Part shown: positions 36,373 through 44,878 of the stretch, one piece after another
Position numbering within the stretch: position 1 is the first letter of the stretch
Layout: every line of letters starts with the position of its first letter
NCBI GenBank assembly: GCA_934358405.1
Contig: CAKRKL010000004.1
Location: forward strand, 1 to 44,948
Source of the DNA: an uncultured Blautia sp.
Lineage (GTDB): Bacteria; Bacillota; Clostridia; Lachnospirales; Lachnospiraceae
Length of the DNA: 44,948 nt
Reading direction: 5' to 3'
Made by a program: the position numbers and the translations under genes
The notes under the pieces: generated by a model
The model's input: only the letters and a program-made list of their open reading frames with translations
Told to the model about the DNA's origin: nothing
The model's database searches: none

Positions 36373-37029
36373 ATGCTGGAAAATTATAAGACGATTTATG
36401 TCGGCGGTGAAGGGGAGATTACGGAGAAGAAATCCCGTTTTATAGCCACTGTACGTTTGGTTGAGAAAGAAGAGGACGCTCTTGCTTTCATAGAAGAAAT
36501 GAAGAAGAAATACTGGGATGCCAGACATAACTGCTATGCTTATTCCATTGGCGGGCATCGTGAGTTTACAAGGTGCAGCGATGACGGGGAGCCATCCGGA
36601 ACAGCAGGCAGGCCTATGCTGGATGTGATTCTTGGAGAGGATATTTATAATGTGGCTGTCGTAGTCACCAGATATTTCGGAGGTGTGCTTCTTGGCACTG
36701 GCGGTCTTGTAAGAGCCTATTCAGGCGCTGTGCAGGCAGGGCTTGGAGCAAGTAAGGTGATAGAAAAGCATCATGGTATTTCACTGTCACTTACAGCAGA
36801 TTATACAGCAATCGGTAAGCTGCAGTACATTGCAGGGGAAAACCAGCTTCCTGTGCTGGATACGGAATATACAGATAAAGTGATCATGCATCTGCTTGTG
36901 CCAAATGATCAGGTGGGAAGGATTGAGAAGACGATCACAGAAGCTACCAGCGGAAGAGTGAAAATGGAGAAAGAGAAAGAATTGTATTTTGCAGATGTGG
37001 ATGGAGAGATCAGGGTATTTGACCATTGA
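36373..37029 (+). CDS. YigZ/IMPACT family protein
   Basis: From ATG 36373 the protein has 218 residues; GGAGG is 7 nt upstream. It has the UPF0029/IMPACT N-terminal domain, with KKSRFIATV, DARHNCYAYSIG and DDGEPSGTAGRPM, the classic signature, followed by VTRYFGGVLLGTGGLVRAY. The C-terminal 80 residues match the DUF1949 domain. Eukaryotic IMPACT affects translation control; the bacterial function is not established, though a link to ribosomes or RNA has been suggested. It is divergent from the PBP gene and convergent with ppiB. A longer start at 36307 has no RBS. Confidence 0.92.
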   Translation: MLENYKTIYVGGEGEITEKKSRFIATVRLVEKEEDALAFIEEMKKKYWDARHNCYAYSIGGHREFTRCSDDGEPSGTAGRPMLDVILGEDIYNVAVVVTRYFGGVLLGTGGLVRAYSGAVQAGLGASKVIEKHHGISLSLTADYTAIGKLQYIAGENQLPVLDTEYTDKVIMHLLVPNDQVGRIEKTITEATSGRVKMEKEKELYFADVDGEIRVFDH

Positions 37030-37052
37030 ACTTCTGAAAACAGTTAATAAAA

Positions 37053-37098
37053 AGGTTCAGGAAAACTTCGGGAGTCCCGAAACTTCCTGAACCTCTTT
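37053..37098. terminator. Bidirectional terminator between yigZ-type and ppi genes
   Basis: AGGTTCAGGAA (37053-37063) pairs with TTCCTGAACCT (37084-37094), with an inner TTCGGGA/TCCCGAA hairpin. T-runs exist in both directions. Confidence 0.88.
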
Positions 37099-37122
37099 GT
37101 TATATTTATTTCTGACAGGAAA

Positions 37123-37641
37123 TCAGCATTTCTCCGGTTCCGGGTAATCAACACCAAAGGTTTCCACTGTCATAGCTTTGATTCTCTGCTCGTCAAGAGG
37201 TCTGTCACTGTAATCTGTGTCAGTTTCAGCAATTTTATTTACAATGTCCATTCCCTCAGTCACTTTGCCAAAGGCTGCATATGCGCCGTCAAGATGAGGT
37301 GCATTCTTGTGCATGATGAAGAACTGGCTTCCTGCTGAATCAGGATGCATAGCTCTTGCCATGGAAAGGACACCTTCTGTATGTCTTAAATCATTCTTCA
37401 CACCATTCTGCGCAAATTCACCTTTGATGCTGTATCCCGGGCCGCCCATTCCGGTTCCGTCCGGGCATCCACCCTGGATCATAAAGCCGCAGATCACACG
37501 GTGAAAAATAAGACCGTCATAAAAGCCCTTTTTAACAAGGCTGATAAAATTATTTACAGTATTCGGTGCAATTTCAGGATATAATTCCGCTTTCATTACA
37601 TCTCCATTATCCATGGTAATGGTAACGATTGGATTTGCCAT
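37123..37641 (-). CDS. Peptidyl-prolyl cis-trans isomerase, cyclophilin type
   Basis: It speeds proline isomerisation in protein folding. The 172-residue protein lacks a signal peptide, so it acts in the cytosol. Cyclophilin motifs are FHRVICGFMIQGG (catalytic Arg with the Phe/Met/Gln row), LSMARAMHPDSAGSQFFIM, LDGAYAAFGKVTEGMDIV. The final 20 residues (ETFGVDYPEPEKC) extend slightly beyond the core. AAAGGAGAT precedes the start on the minus strand. It shares a divergent promoter region with tsaE. Confidence 0.95.
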   Translation of the reverse strand: MANPIVTITMDNGDVMKAELYPEIAPNTVNNFISLVKKGFYDGLIFHRVICGFMIQGGCPDGTGMGGPGYSIKGEFAQNGVKNDLRHTEGVLSMARAMHPDSAGSQFFIMHKNAPHLDGAYAAFGKVTEGMDIVNKIAETDTDYSDRPLDEQRIKAMTVETFGVDYPEPEKC

Positions 37642-37667
37642 AGTTTGATCTCCTTTTTCAAAAAGTA

Positions 37668-37717
37668 TTGTATTTCGTTATTCGTTCTATTATAATATGC
37701 AAAGAGTAATTCTGCAA
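37668..37717. promoter_or_regulatory. Divergent promoters with overlapping -10 boxes (ppi minus, tsaE plus)
   Basis: Plus strand: TTGTAT (37668-37673), 17 bases, TATAAT (37691-37696), towards tsaE. Minus strand: TTGCAG (37717-37712), 17 bases, TATAAT (37694-37689), towards the cyclophilin. The two -10 boxes share four bases in the symmetric core ATTATAAT. The arrangement also rules out ATG 37697 as the tsaE start. Confidence 0.72.
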
Positions 37718-37750
37718 GGAAAAACGGTTAAAAAGGAGCTTTACAAAGCT

Positions 37751-38182
37751 ATGATTAAAGAAACTTTCAGCCCCGAAGAGACATTTTCATTTGGAAAGTG
37801 GATAGGGGAAAATGCCCTTCCCGGGCAAGTATATACTCTGGTAGGAGATTTAGGCGTAGGCAAGACGGTTTTTACGCAGGGAGTAGCGGCCGGGCTTGGG
37901 ATCACAGAGCCTGTAAACAGTCCTACCTTTACTATCATCCAGGAATATGAGACAGGACGCATGCCCTTTTATCACTTCGATGTATACCGGATCGGAGATA
38001 TCGAAGAGATGGAAGAAATCGGCTATGACGATTATTTTTATGGAAACGGCATTTGTCTGATCGAATGGGCGAACCTGATTGAGGAGATTCTGCCGGAACA
38101 TATTATTGAGATCACCATTGAGAAAAATCTGGAAAAAGGATTTGATTACCGCAAAATTACAGTAACCGGACTTCCGGAATAA
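37751..38182 (+). CDS. tsaE: t6A tRNA-modification ATPase TsaE
   Basis: TsaE is the ATPase that drives the TsaB-TsaD complex in making N6-threonylcarbamoyladenosine at position 37 of ANN-decoding tRNAs. From ATG 37751 it has 144 residues, with MIKETFSPEETFSFGKWI. Walker A is GDLGVGKT, followed by VNSPTFTIIQEYE and HFDVYRIG, all typical. AAAGGAG lies about 12 nt upstream, a wide spacing. An in-frame ATG at 37697 touches the -10 box and cannot be used with that promoter. tsaB follows after 18 bases. Confidence 0.93.
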   Translation: MIKETFSPEETFSFGKWIGENALPGQVYTLVGDLGVGKTVFTQGVAAGLGITEPVNSPTFTIIQEYETGRMPFYHFDVYRIGDIEEMEEIGYDDYFYGNGICLIEWANLIEEILPEHIIEITIEKNLEKGFDYRKITVTGLPE

Positions 38183-38200
38183 AATCCACAAGGAGACAAT

Positions 38201-38947
38201 ATGAAAATTTTAGGACTTGACAGTTCAGGAATCGTCGCTTCCGTAGCAATAGTGGAGAATGACAGCCTGATTGCTGAATATACAGTTAATTACAAAAAAA
38301 CACATTCCCAGACACTTCTGCCAATGCTTGATGAGCTGGTAAAGATGACAGAGCTGGATATGGATACAATTGATGCCATTGCCGTAGCCGCAGGACCGGG
38401 ATCCTTTACCGGACTTCGTATCGGCTCAGCCACAGCCAAGGGACTGGGCCTTGCCTTAAAGAAGCCGCTTGTGGAGATTCCGACAGTGGATGCGCTGGCA
38501 TACAACTTATATGATGCCAGAGCTCTGATCTGTCCGATTATGGACGCAAGAAGAAGCCAGGTTTATACCGGTATCTACCGCTTTGAAAATCATAAGCTGG
38601 TAACGGTGGAAGCACAGATGGCGGTTCCTATGATGGAACTGATTGACAAACTGAATCAGAGAGGGGAAGAAGTGATTTTTCTTGGTGATGGAGTTCCGGT
38701 TTTTGCTCAAATGATCCGGGAGAATCTGAAGACTCCATACTCTTTTGCGCCTGCACATGTGAATAAACAAAGAGCAGCAGCCGTTGCAGCTCTTGGTGCA
38801 TTTTATGTAAAAGAAGGCAAGGTGATAACAGCTATGGAGCATGTGCCGGAATATTTAAGAGTTTCCCAGGCTGAGAGAGAACGGGCGCAGAAGCTAAAGG
38901 AACAGGAAAACAGGGACGAGATAGCGAAAGGCGAGGTGCAGCCATGA
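38201..38947 (+). CDS. tsaB: t6A complex subunit TsaB
   Basis: TsaB is the dimerisation partner of TsaD and an inactive ASKHA-fold relative of it. The 248-residue protein begins MKILGLDSSGIVASVAI and has THSQTLLPMLDELV and the hallmark VAAGPGSFTGLRIG. Metal-ligand His residues of TsaD are missing, as expected. The final 25 residues are charged and low in complexity (ERERAQKLKEQENRDE), a common tail. It overlaps rimI by 4 bases (ATGA), which is a frequent arrangement. Confidence 0.93.
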   Translation: MKILGLDSSGIVASVAIVENDSLIAEYTVNYKKTHSQTLLPMLDELVKMTELDMDTIDAIAVAAGPGSFTGLRIGSATAKGLGLALKKPLVEIPTVDALAYNLYDARALICPIMDARRSQVYTGIYRFENHKLVTVEAQMAVPMMELIDKLNQRGEEVIFLGDGVPVFAQMIRENLKTPYSFAPAHVNKQRAAAVAALGAFYVKEGKVITAMEHVPEYLRVSQAERERAQKLKEQENRDEIAKGEVQP

Positions 38948-39378
38948 TCCTTCGGGAAATGCTGGTGGAGGATCTCGATCAGGTGATGGAAATAGAGACA
39001 GCACTTTTTTCGCCACCATGGACGAAAGAGGGCTTTTTTACCTATCTGACCCGTAAGGATGCCATGTTTCTTGTGGTGGAAGAAAAAGAGAAAATAATAG
39101 CGTACTGTGGACTTCTTATGGTTTTGGACGAAGGAGATATCACTAATGTAGCAGTACACCCGAATCGCCAGAGAGAGGGAATCGGACACTTTCTTATGGA
39201 CAGCCTGATTCGGCTGGCAGAGCAGCAGGGAATAACTATGATCCACCTCGAAGTTCGCGTTGGAAATGATACGGCAATCCGACTTTATGAAAGAATGGGA
39301 TTTACAAGAGACGGGATCCGCAAAAAGTATTATACGGACCCCGTGGAAGATGCTTTGCTTATGACCAGGCATGGCTGA
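38944..39378 (+). CDS. rimI: Ribosomal protein S18-alanine N-acetyltransferase-like (RimI)
   Basis: The 144-residue GNAT protein carries the acetyl-CoA pyrophosphate motif VHPNRQREGIGHFLM and the C-terminal signature NDTAIRLYERMGFTRDGIRKKYY. RimI acetylates the N terminus of ribosomal protein S18, and is typically encoded with tsaB, as here. It starts in the ATGA overlap with tsaB. Its last 20 bases overlap the convergent YfhO gene on the other strand, leaving no room for a terminator. Another GNAT target is possible. Confidence 0.9.
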   Translation: MILREMLVEDLDQVMEIETALFSPPWTKEGFFTYLTRKDAMFLVVEEKEKIIAYCGLLMVLDEGDITNVAVHPNRQREGIGHFLMDSLIRLAEQQGITMIHLEVRVGNDTAIRLYERMGFTRDGIRKKYYTDPVEDALLMTRHG

Positions 39379-41947
39379 TAATATTACGTTTTATCAGGTA
39401 CCATATATTTGTAAGAACTAAAAATGCAGCTGCAAGACAGCTGAAAATAAGTCCAAGGGACTTACCGGGCGCATGGAATTCAAGAATGATTTCATGTGCC
39501 CCTTTTTGTAATGGGAAGCCTACAAAGGCTTTGTTGACCTGAACTGGTGTTACCTTAAGCCCATCTACATAAGCGGTATAGCCTTTTGAATAAGTGTAGG
39601 AAGTGACAAAATAGCCATCCTTTGGCATATCAATGCTTCCGTTCACAATCTGCTTTCCTGAAACGCTGTTTTCCTGAACAGGAATTATTCCTGGCTGGGA
39701 AAGAGCGGACAGGGGAATGGTATATGCAGAAACATTTTTCGCTTTATAATCCCCTTTGGAAAAGCTGATTTCCAAAGCATCCATAGCTTCATTTGCAGAT
39801 ATCAGATAATAAAATGTATGGTTGTTATTGGGATAAGGAGCCAGGGAACCGGAAAGACGGTTTCGGACGCCATTTATAATAATGGAAATATCCCGTTCTC
39901 CGCTGTATTCCACATCAAAGGAAATCAGCAAAATAGTGGAAGCAGGCAGTACTTCGGGCAGCTTTTTTTCTATGGTACTGTTTTTGGGGGAAGCTTTATG
40001 GGAAAAGAAATCCTCAGGAAGAGAGTATTTCTTCATGGAGGAAGTATAGGAGATTGAACTCGCTGTTCCCTTTTCGCTGTCGGAAGCCTCCGGAATAATT
40101 GTGCGATTTATAAGCACATCCAGGTTTTGAGGGTAAGAAAGCTGATCGTAATCAGCTTCTGACATCAGGGCTGTGCTTCCATAGGCAAGGGGAAGTACAT
40201 TTTTATTTTCTGCAAGCACATGTCCGTCTTTTTCCTGAAGTATTGTATATCCTGCCGGAACTTTATTTGCCTTAGTTTGAATATAACGCACTCCCATCAG
40301 GTATTCCTGAAAGGGATTCTCATCAGCTGTCATCGCTACCCGATTGCGGATGCTGATGGGCATTTTCAGAATGTTATAAAGCAGATTGTTGTAATTACTG
40401 TTGGAAATAGAAGAATACAAGGTGCTTTTATTCTGATTTCCGGTGATAACGTAATTGGTATTGTTGGAAGGATGCTCAATTACGTCAAAACGTGCCTGCA
40501 TGTTTTCACAGTAGGCTTCAAGATCTTCGGAGGAAAAATAATCTCTGGATTCATCGGAAACAGAGGCATATCGTTCTTCCTGTCCTTTTGCAAGAAAAAG
40601 CATAGCCGGGATTGCACAAAGAAGAACCAGCTTGCACATATTTGTAAAAAACGGCTTGCAGGGAAGCAAAAGCTTCCTTTTTTCCAGAAAAAGTGAAAGC
40701 ATAACAAATAAAAGAAGCAAAATAAGGTCTGCCATTGTCAGGAAGCGCACCTGTTTATTGCGAAGCAGGAAAATAAGCTGTACCGCCACCGGAATAGCAC
40801 AAAGCATTGCAAGGGGCAGACTATGGCGTATCTTTTTTTGATGAAGTCCCTCCAGAGCCTGAGCTGTCAGATAAAGAATCAGAGGCAGAAAGGGAATCAG
40901 GCATTTGGGGCGGACATACAGGGTCGCATTTAAAATCCAGTAAAAAACGTCAAAAAACAGAAGGACAAAGATGGCAATGGACAGTTTGCGAGTCTTTTTT
41001 TCCCGAATACAAAGGAGAAGGGCATACAGGCAGATTACAGTAAGACCGCAGCCATAAGGACTATACAAAATACTGTCAAGAGTTGGATTTACGCCAAGAA
41101 TTTTCAGCAGGGAAGTACTGTTTCCGGTATCTTTTGTATTTCCGAGAATGGCAAGTCCGGTGGGAAGCAGGAGAAACATATTCATGGACACGGCAATAGA
41201 TACATCCAGAATGTAGTTCCACCAGATTTTCTGTTTTAGTTTTTTCTGGCCAGCTGTGTTAGTCCTTTTTAAAAAATCCGGCAGCAGGTGATCTATGTAA
41301 AGAATACAGGCCACAAAGCAGGACGGAAAAAAGTAAAAGCTGTGCAGGATACAAAAAAACAGGGAAAGAACCAGACCCATATGTGGGCGGATGCAGTATG
41401 CAGGCTCCTTTTGAACTGCCAGAATCCGATCCAGACACAAAAAGGCAAGAATTAAAAATGGCATATAATTGACAAACATAATCTGCCTGTGGGCCTGAAA
41501 AAAGCAGTTTGCAGTCAGGTAAAGGAATCCGCAGGAAAAACCGGTGAAATCAGAAAATCCTTTTCTGTGAAGCCAGTAGTAAATAAGTCCTGCACCAAAA
41601 AGAATTTCCAATATGGCATATCCCTGAATAAAGTACGCTACAGGCACCTGGGGAAAAAAGTAGGAAATCAGTACATCCGGCCGCATGAAACCATAATAGG
41701 ACAGGGAAAAGAAATTGGTTCCTCCGCCAAGTCCTGTGAAATCAGGAAAAAGCTGACCTGTGGCATAAAAATTTTTTCTCATATAATCGGCAATGGTCAT
41801 ATGCTGGGAATACCAGTCAGTCTGGGAACCAAACCAGGAGCTCTCAGGAATCAGCTGCCAGACCAGGAAGCCTCCGGCAGATATAAGAAATAGTAGGATA
41901 AAAAAATTTCTCCAGGTAAATTTTTGAGGTTTGCTGCTGAAAATCAT
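39359..41947 (-). CDS. YfhO family membrane protein
   Basis: This 862-residue protein is mostly membrane-embedded (12-14 hydrophobic segments). It has the YfhO pattern SDWYSQHMTIADYMRKNFYATG with an early GLGGGTNFFSLSYYG motif, probably of GT-C glycosyltransferase type. A large soluble domain covers about residues 470-830, and a final membrane segment precedes the basic C terminus. In Gram-positive bacteria YfhO relatives modify teichoic acids or similar cell-surface polymers with sugar; that role is inferred here. Weak RBS AAGGACTT. It sits on the opposite strand, between rimI and rnz, with its own promoter. Confidence 0.85.
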   Translation of the reverse strand: MIFSSKPQKFTWRNFFILLFLISAGGFLVWQLIPESSWFGSQTDWYSQHMTIADYMRKNFYATGQLFPDFTGLGGGTNFFSLSYYGFMRPDVLISYFFPQVPVAYFIQGYAILEILFGAGLIYYWLHRKGFSDFTGFSCGFLYLTANCFFQAHRQIMFVNYMPFLILAFLCLDRILAVQKEPAYCIRPHMGLVLSLFFCILHSFYFFPSCFVACILYIDHLLPDFLKRTNTAGQKKLKQKIWWNYILDVSIAVSMNMFLLLPTGLAILGNTKDTGNSTSLLKILGVNPTLDSILYSPYGCGLTVICLYALLLCIREKKTRKLSIAIFVLLFFDVFYWILNATLYVRPKCLIPFLPLILYLTAQALEGLHQKKIRHSLPLAMLCAIPVAVQLIFLLRNKQVRFLTMADLILLLLFVMLSLFLEKRKLLLPCKPFFTNMCKLVLLCAIPAMLFLAKGQEERYASVSDESRDYFSSEDLEAYCENMQARFDVIEHPSNNTNYVITGNQNKSTLYSSISNSNYNNLLYNILKMPISIRNRVAMTADENPFQEYLMGVRYIQTKANKVPAGYTILQEKDGHVLAENKNVLPLAYGSTALMSEADYDQLSYPQNLDVLINRTIIPEASDSEKGTASSISYTSSMKKYSLPEDFFSHKASPKNSTIEKKLPEVLPASTILLISFDVEYSGERDISIIINGVRNRLSGSLAPYPNNNHTFYYLISANEAMDALEISFSKGDYKAKNVSAYTIPLSALSQPGIIPVQENSVSGKQIVNGSIDMPKDGYFVTSYTYSKGYTAYVDGLKVTPVQVNKAFVGFPLQKGAHEIILEFHAPGKSLGLIFSCLAAAFLVLTNIWYLIKRNIISHAWS

Positions 41948-41980
41948 AATAAGTCCTTTCTTGGATTAATTCAAAGTGAT

Positions 41981-42009
41981 ATCAAACCACATTGTATACC
42001 GTTTGTCAA
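41981..42009 (-). promoter_or_regulatory. Promoter of the YfhO gene
   Basis: On the minus strand TTGACA (42009-42004) is followed after 17 bases by TTTGAT (41986-41981). The -35 box is perfect and the -10 box matches four of six. Confidence 0.6.
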
Positions 42010-42040
42010 GCTACGGCACCTGATTTTACAGGGAAAACAC

Positions 42041-42069
42041 TTGTTTTAGCAAACTGCTTGTGTTAAACT
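42041..42069 (+). promoter_or_regulatory. Promoter of rnz
   Basis: TTGTTT (42041-42046), 17 bases, then TAAACT (42064-42069) with TG one base upstream (extended -10). The region contains the nested repeats AACAC/GTGTT and GTTT/AAAC around the -35 and spacer. Start near 42076, about 34 nt before rnz. Confidence 0.55.
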
Positions 42070-42109
42070 TTCCCAGAGAATGTTAAATGAAAAGAGGATA
42101 TTTTAATAT

Positions 42110-43021
42110 ATGTTAGATGTTTGTCTGGTTGGAACCGGAGGAATGATGCCCCTTCCAAGAAGGTGGCTGACAGCACTGATGACCCGTTATAAAGGCAGCA
42201 GCCTTCTGATTGACTGCGGCGAGGGAACACAGGTCGCAATTAAGGAAAAGGGCTGGAGCTTTAAACCCATTGATGTGATTTGCTTTACTCATTTTCATGG
42301 TGATCATATAAGCGGACTTCCGGGACTGCTTCTTACAATGGGAAATGCAGAACGTACAGAACCACTGACACTGATCGGCCCCAAAGGGCTGGAAAGAGTG
42401 GTAAATGCTCTTCGCGTAATCGCACCGGAGCTTCCTTTTGAACTGAAATTTATTGAAATCAGCGGACCGGAGCAGGTATTAGAAATCAATGGATACCGAA
42501 TTACCGCATTTCGGGTGAACCATAATGTAATTTGCTATGGATATACGCTGGAAATTCTTCGTCAGGGAAAATTTTCTTTGGAACGTGCCCGTGAACAGGG
42601 GATTCCGCTGGAATATTGGAATCCGTTGCAGAAGGGCAATATAATTGAAGCAGATGGTATGGTATATACGCCGGATATGGTGCTTGGTCCTGCAAGAAAG
42701 GGACTGAAGGTTACGTATACAACAGATACCCGTCCTACAGAATCAATTCTGAAGCATGCCAAAGGTTCAGATCTTTTTATCTGTGAAGGAATGTATGGGG
42801 AGGATGATAAGCTGGAAAAAGCAAAGGGCTATAAGCATATGACCTTCCGTGAGGCAGCCGTTCTTGCGAAAACAGCAGAGGTGGAGGAAATGTGGCTGAC
42901 TCATTACAGTCCGTCTCTGATCAGACCGGATGAATATATGGATATGGTAAGAGGAATTTTTTCAAATGCATATCCAGGTAAAGATGGAAAAACAATGGAA
43001 TTAAATTTTGAAGAGGATTAA
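42110..43021 (+). CDS. rnz: Ribonuclease Z
   Basis: RNase Z trims the 3' trailer of tRNA precursors, which matters when CCA is not encoded, as for tRNA-Val in this window. The 303-residue metallo-beta-lactamase-fold enzyme has HFHGDH at 61-66 (zinc motif), preceded by IDCGEGTQVAI, and then VNHNVICYGY, TTDTRPTES and LTHYSPS. The PxKRN-type flexible arm is around YWNPLQKGNII. It is close to tsaD, which starts 4 bases after the stop. No strong RBS; AAAAGAGGA lies upstream. Confidence 0.94.
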   Translation: MLDVCLVGTGGMMPLPRRWLTALMTRYKGSSLLIDCGEGTQVAIKEKGWSFKPIDVICFTHFHGDHISGLPGLLLTMGNAERTEPLTLIGPKGLERVVNALRVIAPELPFELKFIEISGPEQVLEINGYRITAFRVNHNVICYGYTLEILRQGKFSLERAREQGIPLEYWNPLQKGNIIEADGMVYTPDMVLGPARKGLKVTYTTDTRPTESILKHAKGSDLFICEGMYGEDDKLEKAKGYKHMTFREAAVLAKTAEVEEMWLTHYSPSLIRPDEYMDMVRGIFSNAYPGKDGKTMELNFEED

Positions 43022-43024
43022 ACC

Positions 43025-44044
43025 ATGAAAGATACATTAATTCTTGCAATAGAAAGCTCCTGTGATGAAACAGCAGCTTCCGTTGTGAAAAATGGCAGAA
43101 CTATTTTATCAAATGTGATTTCCTCACAGATCGCACTTCATACCTTGTATGGGGGCGTTGTGCCGGAAATTGCATCGCGTAAGCATATTGAGAAAATAAA
43201 TCAGGTTATTGAGGAGGCACTGAAGGATGCTAAGGTGACTCTGGATGATTTGGATGCAATTGGTGTTACCTATGGTCCGGGACTGGTAGGTGCACTTTTA
43301 GTAGGCGTGGCAGAGGCAAAAGCAATCGCATATGCGAAAAAGCTTCCTCTTGTGGGCGTTCATCATATTGAAGGACATGTTTCTGCTAATTATATTGAGC
43401 ATCCGGATCTGGAGCCTCCATTTTTATGCCTGATCGTATCCGGTGGACACACGCACCTTGTAATTGTAAAAGACTATGGTGAGTTCGAAATTCTGGGACG
43501 TACCAGAGATGATGCAGCAGGAGAAGCCTTTGATAAGGTGGCCCGCGCTATTGGTCTTGGATATCCGGGAGGACCTAAGGTGGATAAGCTTGCAAGGGAG
43601 GGAAATCCGGAGGCTATTGTTTTCCCAAAAGGAAAGCTTGGGGATTGCCCGTATGATTTCAGCTTCAGCGGTGTGAAGTCTGCTGTTTTAAATTATATTA
43701 ACAATGCGCAGATGAAAGGTGAGGAGATTAACCGTGCAGACCTTGCGGCTTCTTTCCAAAAGGCTGTAGTAGATGTTTTGGTGGAGCACACCATGCTTGC
43801 AGCTAAGGACTATCATATGGATAAAATCGCCATTGCTGGCGGAGTTGCATCTAATGGCGCTCTTCGGGAGGCTATGACGAAGGCGTGTGAAAGCAGAGGC
43901 TATAAGTTTTATCGTCCGTCTCCGATTTTCTGTACAGATAATGCCGCAATGATAGGAGTTGCAGCGTATTATGAGTATATTAAGGGAACACGCCATGGCT
44001 GGGATCTGAATGCAGTTCCTAATTTGAAGCTGGGAGAGAGATAA
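43025..44044 (+). CDS. tsaD: t6A synthase catalytic subunit TsaD
   Basis: TsaD transfers the threonylcarbamoyl group to tRNA adenosine-37, working with TsaB and TsaE. The 339-residue protein begins with [16 protein letters not shown], has [30 protein letters not shown], the metal-ligand motif HHIEGH (113-118; metal His 114 and 118), VSGGHTHLV and [13 protein letters not shown]. Length and motifs are normal. It begins 4 bases after rnz and abuts ispD. tsaE-tsaB-rimI are 4-5 kb upstream, separated by the convergent YfhO gene. Confidence 0.96.
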   Translation: MKDTLILAIESSCDETAASVVKNGRTILSNVISSQIALHTLYGGVVPEIASRKHIEKINQVIEEALKDAKVTLDDLDAIGVTYGPGLVGALLVGVAEAKAIAYAKKLPLVGVHHIEGHVSANYIEHPDLEPPFLCLIVSGGHTHLVIVKDYGEFEILGRTRDDAAGEAFDKVARAIGLGYPGGPKVDKLAREGNPEAIVFPKGKLGDCPYDFSFSGVKSAVLNYINNAQMKGEEINRADLAASFQKAVVDVLVEHTMLAAKDYHMDKIAIAGGVASNGALREAMTKACESRGYKFYRPSPIFCTDNAAMIGVAAYYEYIKGTRHGWDLNAVPNLKLGER

Positions 44045-44740
44045 ATGGAGCAGGGTAGAGGTACAGCTATTGTCCTGGCAGCAGGGCAGGGGAAAAGAAT
44101 GCACAGCAAGATACAGAAACAGTTTCTGGAAATCGGAGGAAAGCCGATTCTGTATTATTCCCTGCAGTGTTTTCAAAATAGCCCGCTGATTCAGAATATT
44201 ATTCTGGTTACAGGCGAAGACATGATTTCTTATTGTAAAAAAGAAATTGTGCAAAAATATGGTTTTGATAAAGTGAGCAGGATTACAGCTGGTGGAAAAG
44301 AACGTTATGATTCTGTGTATGCAGGGCTTTTGTGTTGTCAGGACACAGAGTATGTGTATATTCACGATGGAGCGCGGCCATTTATTACTGAAGAAATGCT
44401 TCAGAGAGGATATAAGGCGGTGAAACAGACAAATGCCTGTGTATTAGGCATGCCATCGAAAGACACAGTGAAGCTTTCTGACACCTCCGGATATATTAAA
44501 GAGACACCAGATCGTAAAATTGTATGGAATATTCAAACTCCTCAGATATTTTCATATGCTCTGATCCGCGGAGCATATGAAAGTATACGCCAAAAGGATA
44601 TGAGTAAAGTAACAGATGATGCCATGGTTGTGGAGCAGGAGACAGGAACAAAGATTCTGCTGGTTGAAGGGTCTTACCGTAATATTAAGATCACAACTCC
44701 GGAAGATCTGGCTGTTGCAGAGGCTTTTTTGCGATATTGA
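44045..44740 (+). CDS. ispD: 2-C-methyl-D-erythritol 4-phosphate cytidylyltransferase
   Basis: IspD links CTP to methylerythritol phosphate in the MEP route to isoprenoids, needed for undecaprenol. The 231-residue protein has the nucleotidyl-transfer motif VLAAGQGKRMHS at the start, KQFLEIGGKPILYYS, VYIHDGARPFIT, and WNIQTPQIF. The ATG follows the tsaD stop with no gap, indicating co-translation. A CDP-sugar cytidylyltransferase (TarI type) is a relative, but the DGARPF and QTPQ motifs are shared by both, so a teichoic-acid role is a smaller possibility. A weak AT hairpin follows. Confidence 0.85.
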   Translation: MEQGRGTAIVLAAGQGKRMHSKIQKQFLEIGGKPILYYSLQCFQNSPLIQNIILVTGEDMISYCKKEIVQKYGFDKVSRITAGGKERYDSVYAGLLCCQDTEYVYIHDGARPFITEEMLQRGYKAVKQTNACVLGMPSKDTVKLSDTSGYIKETPDRKIVWNIQTPQIFSYALIRGAYESIRQKDMSKVTDDAMVVEQETGTKILLVEGSYRNIKITTPEDLAVAEAFLRY

Positions 44741-44742
44741 AC

Positions 44743-44767
44743 GAATTTTTGAAAAAAATAAAAATTC
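44743..44767 (+). terminator. Weak AT-rich hairpin after ispD
   Basis: GAATTTTT (44743-44750) pairs with AAAAATTC (44760-44767). It lacks GC pairs and a strong T-run, so it is a poor terminator. Confidence 0.35.
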
Positions 44768-44770
44768 TTG

Positions 44771-44799
44771 TTGACACAAAAAGGTTTTAGTGATAGAAT
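44771..44799 (+). promoter_or_regulatory. Promoter of tRNA-Ser
   Basis: TTGACA (44771-44776), 17 bases, TAGAAT (44794-44799). Start near 44806. The 73-nt leader before the tRNA can form TGCAC/GTGCA and CCTC/GAGG stems. Confidence 0.82.
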
Positions 44800-44878
44800 A
44801 CGTTTTGCACTGACAGAGACAACCTCTTGATTGAAGGACAACTCCTGAGGTGCAGGACGATTTTATTTAAAATTATAT

